A DNA stretch of 6,353 bases. Origin: JBNKHH01 sp050290245. Lineage in GTDB: Bacteria > Pseudomonadota > Alphaproteobacteria > Rhodobacterales > Rhodobacteraceae. Positions within the stretch are counted from its first letter, which is position 1. Each line of letters starts with the position of its first letter. Location of the stretch: assembly GCA_050290245.1 (NCBI GenBank), contig JBNKHH010000016.1, positions 1 to 6,353 of the forward strand, given 5' to 3'. The notes beneath the pieces were generated by a model. The model saw only the letters and a program-made list of their open reading frames with translations. It ran no database searches and was not told where the DNA came from. Positions 1-5,637 of this stretch are shown here, one piece after another. Position numbers and translations under genes: made by a program.

Positions 1-102
1 GGGCGATCGTGCTGCGGCAGTCATCGAGCCTATCCAGATCGATTTCCGGGCGGTCACGGCTGCGACCGGGTCGCCGGTCCTGGCGAAGTCGACGGGGTCG
101 AG
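1..102. other. Left-edge flank with no confident gene
   Basis: This is the stretch downstream of the regulator's stop codon. No reading frame here is long enough to identify. On the minus strand an ATG at 24-22 could begin a gene running off the left edge (MTAAARSP...). It is preceded by a purine-rich GGATAGG about 4 nt upstream, which is acceptable as a ribosome binding site, but eight residues cannot be assigned. On the plus strand one frame is open from base 2 to a TAA at 209-211, but it overlaps the 3' end of the regulator gene. Neither possibility can be settled from this window. Confidence 0.2.
64..79 (-). terminator. GC-rich hairpin downstream of the lysR-type gene
   Basis: A perfect 6-bp inverted repeat (GACCGG / CCGGTC) with a 4-base loop lies 24 nt beyond the TAA of the regulator gene in its direction of transcription. 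It could form a small stable stem in the 3' end of that transcript. No T-run follows on the minus strand, so it is not a canonical intrinsic terminator. It may be only a pause or 3'-end stabilising structure, or chance in GC-rich DNA. Confidence 0.2.
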
Positions 103-1002
103 TTACCCAACCGGCGGATGCAACCTAGTCGAGTCTTGGGCTTCTTGCCTGATCCAGTCACAAAACGCCTGCGCCAAAGGATTATCTATGGCGGCGGGGA
201 CTACGGTGTAATACATAGCCCGGCTGGCATTGGGCTCTCCAAACGCCACGAGCGTGCCTTGAGCCAATTCAGCTTCGATCAGGTAGCTTGGAACGATTGC
301 CGCTCCAAGCCCTCCGATCGCCGCGGCGATCATGGTGGAAAACTGATCGAAGGCATCTCCTGCAACAGCCCGCCCGGGTTCAAGGCCGTGTTCCGCGAAA
401 AACTCCGGCCAGGCAGAGCGGCGGGTCATCAAATGCAAAAGCGGCAGCCTTTCGGCATGTCGGGGCTTTGATATCTCCATTTCCTCGACCATCGCCGGCG
501 AGGCCACGGCCACAAGACCTTCCGGACACAGCTCCGTCAATTTGCCGCCGATCCAGTCCGGCTGGCCAAAATGGATCGCCACATCGACACCCTCCCGTAC
601 CAGATCAAACGGCTCTGAGCGGCTTTTCACAATCAATCGGGCGCGCGGGTGCAACCTGCGAAAACCGCCCAGCCGCTTCGCCATCCACCGCGATGCAAAT
701 GTCGGAAGCACCGCGACCGTCAGAGTTTGCCCCGCGTCGCCGGCGCGTTGGGCCTTGTGGACAATATCGCGCAGACGCTCAAGCCCCGGATGCAATTCGG
801 CGGCAAGTGCCAGCCCCGCGGCCGTCAGAGCCACCCCCCGCCCCTCCTTGCGGAACAACTGCGTACCGACGATCTCTTCCAGTTCCCTGACCTGGCGGCT
901 GACCGCGGCCTGCGAGATGCGCAGCTCTTCCGCGGCACCCGTATAGCTCTGGTATTTGGCGGCAGCCTCGAAACTGCGCAAGACGGCGAATGACGGTAGC
1001 AT
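103..1002 (-). CDS. LysR-type transcriptional regulator, GcvA-like subgroup
   Basis: A cytoplasmic DNA-binding regulator of 299 residues, the usual LysR length. Residues about 4-62 form the winged helix-turn-helix: 'FEAAAKYQSYTGAAEELRISQ' is the leading part, 'SQAAVSRQVRELE' the recognition helix and 'LFRKEGRG..LT' the wing. Residues about 90-290 are the periplasmic-binding-protein-like effector domain. It opens with 'LTVAVLPTFASRWMAKRL', typical of the GcvA-like subgroup that includes GcdR, the glutarate-responsive activator of pseudomonad gcdHG. The ATG at 1002 is preceded by TAGG seven bases upstream, which supports this start. The gene is divergent from the aminotransferase-gcdH-E1-acyltransferase operon across a 91-bp gap, the classic arrangement in which a LysR protein controls its neighbour and itself. 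I infer that it regulates this operon. The effector cannot be read from sequence; glutarate, 2-oxoadipate or a related acid is a guess. Confidence 0.93.
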   Translation of the reverse strand: MLPSFAVLRSFEAAAKYQSYTGAAEELRISQAAVSRQVRELEEIVGTQLFRKEGRGVALTAAGLALAAELHPGLERLRDIVHKAQRAGDAGQTLTVAVLPTFASRWMAKRLGGFRRLHPRARLIVKSRSEPFDLVREGVDVAIHFGQPDWIGGKLTELCPEGLVAVASPAMVEEMEISKPRHAERLPLLHLMTRRSAWPEFFAEHGLEPGRAVAGDAFDQFSTMIAAAIGGLGAAIVPSYLIEAELAQGTLVAFGEPNASRAMYYTVVPAAIDNPLAQAFCDWIRQEAQDSTRLHPPVG

Positions 1003-1093
1003 TTCAATACCTATAAGTCATGAGTAACTGATAAAATCATGCATTTTTATGCAGGAAACAAGAGCGTACTCTTCGGCAAACCCGGAGTACGCG
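1003..1093. promoter_or_regulatory. Divergent AT-rich promoter/operator region
   Basis: The regulator and the operon are transcribed away from each other here, so both promoters and the LysR operator should lie in or next to this gap. The middle is strikingly AT-rich compared with its surroundings. Visible dyads are TGCAT-TTTT-ATGCA at 1040-1053, ATAAAA (1031-1036) facing TTTTAT (1045-1050), and a one-mismatch palindrome AGTCATGAGT at 1016-1025. Candidate -10 elements on the plus strand are TATAAG (1012-1017) and TAAAAT (1032-1037), without convincing -35 partners. None of the dyads matches the T-N11-A LysR box exactly; the 1040-1053 repeat is T-N12-A. That a control region lies here is well supported by layout. 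The individual elements are tentative. Confidence 0.6.
1083..1086 (+). promoter_or_regulatory. Ribosome binding site fixing the aminotransferase start
   Basis: GGAG lies seven bases upstream of the ATG at 1094. The in-frame ATG further upstream at 1049 has only AT-rich sequence before it and no purine-rich site. This is the main reason for choosing 1094. Confidence 0.65.
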
Positions 1094-2260
1094 ATGAAAG
1101 ACTTGCAACACAGCACCTTGTCGGGCGCAGATCGTCTGGACAGTCTGGACCTGTCGGAGATTGTCCAGATTTCCGAACGCGCCGCGCGGCTTCGCGAGCA
1201 AGGCGTGGATGTCATCGCCCTGTCGACCGGGGAGCCGGACTTTCCGACGCCCGATTTCGTGATTGAGGCCGCGTTCACCGCCGCACGCGATGGCCAGACG
1301 CGATACACGGCCACGAAAGGCACGCCGGAGTTGCGCGCGGCCGTTGCGCGGGAACACGGTCGCGAGATCGACGAGGTCATCGTTTCGACCGGGGCGAAAC
1401 AGGTCCTGGCGAACGCGCTGCTTGCCACGGTCAATCCGGGCGATGAGGTCATCATGCCGGCGCCATTCTGGACGAGCTATGCGGATATGGTCCGAGTGGC
1501 CGGAGGGCGCCCCGTGATTGTCGCATGTCCCATGCAGCAGGATTTCAAGCTGACGGCCGGCCAGTTAGCCGAAAGCATGGGGCCAAAGACAAAGTGGCTG
1601 ATGCTGAACAGCCCGTCGAACCCGTCTGGAGCCATCTATACCGCCAGGGAAATTGGTGAACTGGCAGAGGTGCTGCGCAACAACCCGCATGTGGGCGTGA
1701 TCTCCGACGAGATTTATGCTCATCTCAGCTTTGAGCGTTTCACCAGTTTCACAGCCGCGGCTCCCGATCTTGCGGACCGGACACTTATCGTATCGGGCGT
1801 CTCGAAAGCCTGGGCCATGACCGGGTGGCGCATTGGCTGGGGTGTCGGTCCCGCCTGGCTGATCAAGGCGATGACCTCCGTGCAGGGCCAATCGACCTCG
1901 GGCGCTTCGTCGGTGTCCCAAGCCGCCGCGCTTGCGGCGCTGACCGGGGACCGGATGCTCTTGTCCGAGAGGCGCGCGGCGTATCTAAAACGCCGCGACT
2001 TTGTTGTTCAGGCATTGAACGACATGCCGGGGATTGCCTGCGCGGCGCCAGCCGGGGCATTCTATGCCTTCCCGACGGCACCGGGCGTTGATGATGGCGC
2101 GTTTTGCGCCGATCTCTTGAACACCGCGGGGGTGGCGGTTGTGCCGGGGCGCGCCTTTGGCTTGCCCGGCCATTTCCGCCTGTCCTTTGCCTATTCAGAC
2201 TCGGACCTGACCCTAGGTCTGAGCCGCATTCGCAGATTCCTTGAGGGTAATGAAAAATGA
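1094..2260 (+). CDS. Class I PLP-dependent aminotransferase (AspAT/AatA-like)
   Basis: A fold-type I aminotransferase that moves an amino group between an amino acid and a 2-oxo acid, probably cytoplasmic. From the 1094 start it has 388 residues, normal for the family. An upstream in-frame ATG at 1049 would add 15 unconserved residues and has no ribosome binding site. Visible signatures are 'STGEPDFPTP' near the N-terminus, Tyr71 in 'TRYTATKGTPELR', Asn176 in 'NPSG', Asp205 and Tyr208 in 'SDEIY', the PLP-binding Lys238 in 'SGVSKAWAMTGWRIGW', and Arg362 in 'FRLSFAYS', which binds the substrate alpha-carboxylate. 'GAKQ' (Lys102) resembles the segment that reads a distal carboxylate in bacterial aspartate aminotransferases, so a dicarboxylic substrate is plausible. 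Compared with rhizobial AatA as I recall it, about six residues are missing before 'DEVIVSTGAKQ'. As first gene of an operon with glutaryl-CoA dehydrogenase and an E1, it may produce 2-oxoadipate from 2-aminoadipate; plain aspartate aminotransferase activity is the alternative. Confidence 0.93.
   Translation: MKDLQHSTLSGADRLDSLDLSEIVQISERAARLREQGVDVIALSTGEPDFPTPDFVIEAAFTAARDGQTRYTATKGTPELRAAVAREHGREIDEVIVSTGAKQVLANALLATVNPGDEVIMPAPFWTSYADMVRVAGGRPVIVACPMQQDFKLTAGQLAESMGPKTKWLMLNSPSNPSGAIYTAREIGELAEVLRNNPHVGVISDEIYAHLSFERFTSFTAAAPDLADRTLIVSGVSKAWAMTGWRIGWGVGPAWLIKAMTSVQGQSTSGASSVSQAAALAALTGDRMLLSERRAAYLKRRDFVVQALNDMPGIACAAPAGAFYAFPTAPGVDDGAFCADLLNTAGVAVVPGRAFGLPGHFRLSFAYSDSDLTLGLSRIRRFLEGNEK
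2243..2247 (+). promoter_or_regulatory. Ribosome binding site for gcdH inside the aminotransferase gene
   Basis: GAGGG lies within the last codons of the aminotransferase gene, nine bases before the ATG at 2257. The start overlaps the upstream stop in an ATGA, so gcdH has both its own binding site and likely coupling to upstream translation. Confidence 0.55.
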
Positions 2261-3471
2261 AAGACACCGCAGCCGCAGGCTTTGGCCCAGACCTCAGCAG
2301 CTTTGACTGGGAAGACCCCTTTCGCCTGACCGACCAGTTGACCGAAGATCAGCGCATGTTGTCCGATGCGGCGCGCGCATTTGCGCAAGACCGGCTGATG
2401 CCACGGGTGACAAAAGCCGCCGCGGAAGAACGGGTGGAGCCCGAGATCTTCGCCGAAATGGGCGAGGCCGGGCTTTTGGGCGTGACGATCCCAGATGACC
2501 TGGGTGGCCTGGGGGCCGACTATGTCACCTATGGGTTGGTTGCTCGCGAGATCGAGCGCGTGGACAGCGGATACCGTTCGATGATGTCCGTGCAGTCGTC
2601 TCTGGTGATGTACCCGATTGACGCCTATGGCACCGATGCCCAGCGACAGAAGTATTTGCCCGGCCTGGCCAGCGGGTCCCTGATCGGTTGCTTCGGCCTG
2701 ACCGAACCGGACGCGGGGTCTGATCCTGCGGGCATGAAGACACGGGCCGAGAAGATCGACGGCGGCTATCGCTTGACTGGGTCCAAGATGTGGATCTCGA
2801 ACGCGCCGATTGCCGATGTCTTTGTCGTTTGGGCAAAATCCGACAGCCACGACGGCAAGATCCGCGGCTTTGTCCTTGAAAAGGGGATGACGGGGCTGAG
2901 TGCGCCGAAGATCGGCGGGAAACTGTCTTTGCGCGCCTCGGTCACGGGCGAGATCGTGATGGAAGGCGTCGAGGTCGGCGACGATGCATTGCTGCCCGGC
3001 GTTCAGGGGTTGAAGGGACCGTTCGGATGTCTCAACCGCGCCCGGTACGGGATCGCCTGGGGCACGATGGGCGCCGCCGAAGACTGCTGGCACCGTGCCC
3101 GGAACTACGGGCTCGATCGCAAACAGTTCGGCAGGCCGCTGGCGCAGACGCAGCTTTTCCAGAAGAAGCTGGCGGACATGCAGACCGAGATCGCCCTGGG
3201 TCTGCAGGCCGCCTTGCGGGTTGGTCAGATGATGGATACTGGCCAGGCTGCGCCGGAAATGATTTCCTTGATCAAACGGAATAATTGCGGCAAGGCGCTG
3301 GATGTCGCGCGGCAGGCCCGCGACATGCACGGCGGAAACGGAATATCGGAGGAGTTCCACGTCATGCGGCACGCGATCAATCTTGAAACCGTGAACACCT
3401 ACGAGGGAACCCACGACGTGCATGCGTTGATCCTTGGGCGCGCCCAGACCGGGCTTCAGGCGTTTTTCTGA
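2257..3471 (+). CDS. gcdH: Glutaryl-CoA dehydrogenase (decarboxylating type)
   Basis: An FAD enzyme converting glutaryl-CoA to crotonyl-CoA and CO2, passing electrons to electron-transfer flavoprotein. At 404 residues it matches mature human GCDH from end to end with no visible indel of note. It opens with 'FDWEDPFRL' (residues 16-24), which is diagnostic of this subgroup of acyl-CoA dehydrogenases. The motif 'EIERVDSGYRS' holds Glu100 and Arg107, matching human Glu87 and Arg94; the Arg binds the substrate's free carboxylate. 'CFGLTEPDAGSDP' and 'WISNAP' (residues 179-184) are flavin contacts, with Ser181 where human has Thr170. 'NTYEGTHDVHALILGRA' holds Tyr382 and the catalytic base Glu383 (human Tyr369/Glu370). 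Keeping the Glu-Arg-Tyr set fits a decarboxylating enzyme. The start overlaps the aminotransferase stop by 4 bp. Position after an aminotransferase and before a 2-oxo acid dehydrogenase E1 suggests lower lysine/2-aminoadipate breakdown. The assignment is one of the firmest in the window. Confidence 0.96.
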   Translation: MKDTAAAGFGPDLSSFDWEDPFRLTDQLTEDQRMLSDAARAFAQDRLMPRVTKAAAEERVEPEIFAEMGEAGLLGVTIPDDLGGLGADYVTYGLVAREIERVDSGYRSMMSVQSSLVMYPIDAYGTDAQRQKYLPGLASGSLIGCFGLTEPDAGSDPAGMKTRAEKIDGGYRLTGSKMWISNAPIADVFVVWAKSDSHDGKIRGFVLEKGMTGLSAPKIGGKLSLRASVTGEIVMEGVEVGDDALLPGVQGLKGPFGCLNRARYGIAWGTMGAAEDCWHRARNYGLDRKQFGRPLAQTQLFQKKLADMQTEIALGLQAALRVGQMMDTGQAAPEMISLIKRNNCGKALDVARQARDMHGGNGISEEFHVMRHAINLETVNTYEGTHDVHALILGRAQTGLQAFF

Positions 3472-3474
3472 CCC

Positions 3475-5637
3475 ATGGATCGCGCAGCTATCGTCGAGGA
3501 AAATTTCCGCCGCCGCGTTGCCACCGGCGACTTCCCGTCGGTTTCGCCAACGGCAGGTTTGCCACCCCAAGACGCCGTCGCGGTCTACCGCGCACAGGTT
3601 CTGAGCCGTGCCTTGGATCTGGAAAGCCGGTCGATGCAGGCGGCGGGACAGGGCTATTACACGATAGGTTCGTCCGGTCACGAAGGAATGGCGGCTGTCG
3701 CAAAGGCGCTGCGTCCATCCGATCCGGCTTTTTTGCACTATCGCGATGGCGCGTTCCAGATTGCGCGCGCGTCGCAAGTGCCCGGCCAATCCGTGACGTG
3801 GGATATGCTCCTGAGTTTCGCCTGCTCCAGTGAGGATCCGATCTCGGGCGGTCGGCACAAGGTGCTTGGCTCCAAGGCGCTGAATATTCCACCTCAGACA
3901 TCGACGATTGCAAGCCATCTGCCCAAGGCCGTGGGCGCCGCTTATGCCATCGCAGCGGCCAAGCGCCATGCGCCCGAGCACGAGGCATGGCCGCGCGACG
4001 CGATCGCGGTCTGTTCGTTCGGCGATGCCTCGGCCAACCATTCGACCGCGCAGGGGGCCTTCAATACCGCCGCCTGGGCCAGCTTTCAGTCGATCCCGCT
4101 GCCGCTTTTGTTTGTTTGCGAGGATAACGGCATCGGGATTTCAACGAAGACACCGAAGAACTGGATCTCGGCCAGTTTTTCGGCCCGACCTGGCCTGAAG
4201 TACTTTGCCTGTGACGGCCGGGACATATTCGACACCTTTGCCGCCGCGCGCGCTGCCGCGGACTATGTTCGCACCCGCCGCAAGCCCGCGTTCCTGCACC
4301 TGAGCACCGTGCGTCTTTATGGCCATGCCGGCGCCGATGTCGCGACAGCCTATCTGCCCAGGGCCGAGGTCGAGGCGGAGGAAGCACAAGACCCGTTGAT
4401 CATGTCGGCAGCACTGCTCGATGCGGCGGGTGCGCTGCCCCGCGACGCCGCGCTGGAAATCTACAACGACACGCGGAAGCGGGTGGCGCGGGCCGCCAGC
4501 GAAGTCATCACCCGGCCCAGGCTGAAATCGGCCCCGGATGTGATGGAAAGCCTGATCCCGCCCCCTCGCGACTGCAAGCCCTCCAACGGTCCGACAGCGG
4601 CCGCACGCGCGAAATTGCTGGGAAGCGACCTGGCCGCCCAAAGCGACCCGCAACCGATGAGCCGGCTGATCAACTGGGCGCTGCATGATCTGATGCTTGA
4701 GCATCGGGAAATCGTCCTGATGGGCGAGGATGTCGGTCGCAAGGGCGGTGTCTATGGTGTCACGCAAAAGCTGGAAAAGCGTTTCGGCCCGGACCGCGTG
4801 ATCGACACGTTGCTGGATGAGCAATCCATCCTCGGCCTCGGGATCGGGATGGCGCATAACGGCTTTCTGCCGATGCCGGAGATCCAGTTCCTTGCCTATC
4901 TGCACAACGCCGAAGATCAACTGCGCGGTGAAGCGGCGACGCTGCCGTTCTTCTCGAACGGCCAGTACACCAATCCGATGGTCGTACGCATCGCGGGGCT
5001 TGGTTACCAGAAGGGCTTTGGCGGGCATTTCCACAATGACAATTCCGTTGCGGTACTGCGGGATATTCCCGGCCTGATCCTGGCCTGCCCGTCGAACGGG
5101 CCGGATGCGGTCCGCATGCTGCGCGAATGCGTCAGGCTGGCCCGGGAAGAGCAGCGTCTGGTCGTCTTTCTGGAGCCGATCGCGCTATACCCGATGCGGG
5201 ACCTGGCTGACGGTGATCGCGCCTGGATGGGGGTCTATCCTGAGCCGGGGGACCGCGCCGCCTTTGGCGAAATCGGCCAGAGCGGCGATGGCACGGATCT
5301 GGCCATCATCAGCTTTGCCAACGGGTACTACCTGTCGCGGCAAGCGCAGGAAGAGTTGGGGAGCGGCACGCGCGTGATTGACCTGCGCTGGCTGAACCCG
5401 CTTCCGGTCGAAGCGATGTTGGACGCGGTGCGCCCCTGCAAACGCGTTCTTGTCGTGGATGAAACACGTCGGACGGGCGGCGTCTCGGAGGCCATCATGA
5501 CGGCGCTCGCGGATGCCGGGCTGCCTGCCACGCGATTGGCCGCCGAGGACAGCTTCATCGCCACCGGTCCGGCCTATGGCGCAACCATGCCGTCGCGCGA
5601 CAGCATCATCGAAGCCGCGCGGGGGTTGCTGAAATGA
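3475..5637 (+). CDS. Fused alpha-beta E1 of a 2-oxo acid dehydrogenase complex
   Basis: A thiamine-diphosphate enzyme of 720 residues that joins E1alpha (about 30-345) and E1beta (395-720) of the branched-chain/pyruvate dehydrogenase family through a linker containing 'PPPRD'. It would decarboxylate a 2-oxo acid and acylate the lipoyl group of an E2 partner not present in this window. Alpha half: Tyr89-Arg90-Asp91 corresponds to the phosphate-binding YR(E) site; 'FGDASANHS' (Asp184) and 'CEDNGIGIST' (Asp217-Asn218) are the GDG...NN cofactor motif, altered to GDA...DN; 'YGHAGAD' (His284) matches the conserved His of the GHSTSD loop. Beta half: 'MGEDVGRKGGVYGVT'; Glu449 in 'DTLLDEQSI', the Glu that activates the cofactor aminopyrimidine; and 'GGHFHNDNS' (His518/His520). 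The start is 3 bp after the gcdH stop with no good ribosome binding site, so coupling is likely. The substrate is unknown: 2-oxoadipate is suggested by context, branched-chain oxo acids by family. Confidence 0.92.
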   Translation: MDRAAIVEENFRRRVATGDFPSVSPTAGLPPQDAVAVYRAQVLSRALDLESRSMQAAGQGYYTIGSSGHEGMAAVAKALRPSDPAFLHYRDGAFQIARASQVPGQSVTWDMLLSFACSSEDPISGGRHKVLGSKALNIPPQTSTIASHLPKAVGAAYAIAAAKRHAPEHEAWPRDAIAVCSFGDASANHSTAQGAFNTAAWASFQSIPLPLLFVCEDNGIGISTKTPKNWISASFSARPGLKYFACDGRDIFDTFAAARAAADYVRTRRKPAFLHLSTVRLYGHAGADVATAYLPRAEVEAEEAQDPLIMSAALLDAAGALPRDAALEIYNDTRKRVARAASEVITRPRLKSAPDVMESLIPPPRDCKPSNGPTAAARAKLLGSDLAAQSDPQPMSRLINWALHDLMLEHREIVLMGEDVGRKGGVYGVTQKLEKRFGPDRVIDTLLDEQSILGLGIGMAHNGFLPMPEIQFLAYLHNAEDQLRGEAATLPFFSNGQYTNPMVVRIAGLGYQKGFGGHFHNDNSVAVLRDIPGLILACPSNGPDAVRMLRECVRLAREEQRLVVFLEPIALYPMRDLADGDRAWMGVYPEPGDRAAFGEIGQSGDGTDLAIISFANGYYLSRQAQEELGSGTRVIDLRWLNPLPVEAMLDAVRPCKRVLVVDETRRTGGVSEAIMTALADAGLPATRLAAEDSFIATGPAYGATMPSRDSIIEAARGLLK

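Noticed and set aside
2..211. Plus-strand frame with 'AAAVIEPIQ', resembling the 'AAVIVEPIQ' motif of class III aminotransferases.
   Set aside because: The expected GEGG continuation is absent, the rest matches nothing familiar, and the frame would overlap the regulator gene by more than 100 bases. It is probably chance.
288..890. Plus-strand open frames of up to 200 codons inside the regulator gene.
   Set aside because: They are proline- and arginine-rich shadows of a clear LysR protein encoded on the other strand.
1049..1093. Upstream ATG at 1049 as the aminotransferase start, adding 15 residues.
   Set aside because: No ribosome binding site precedes it, the added residues are not family-like, and it overlaps the likely promoter/operator; the ATG at 1094 has a well-placed GGAG.
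2191..4041. A 616-codon open frame on the minus strand, antisense to gcdH and the start of the E1 gene.
   Set aside because: It has no recognisable domain, is rich in Arg/Gly/His as expected of antisense frames in GC-rich DNA, and lies across two genes with unmistakable family motifs.
4141..5034. A 297-codon minus-strand open frame antisense to the E1 gene.
   Set aside because: It is a shadow of the E1 coding frame with no domain signal; the plus-strand frame carries the catalytic motifs throughout.
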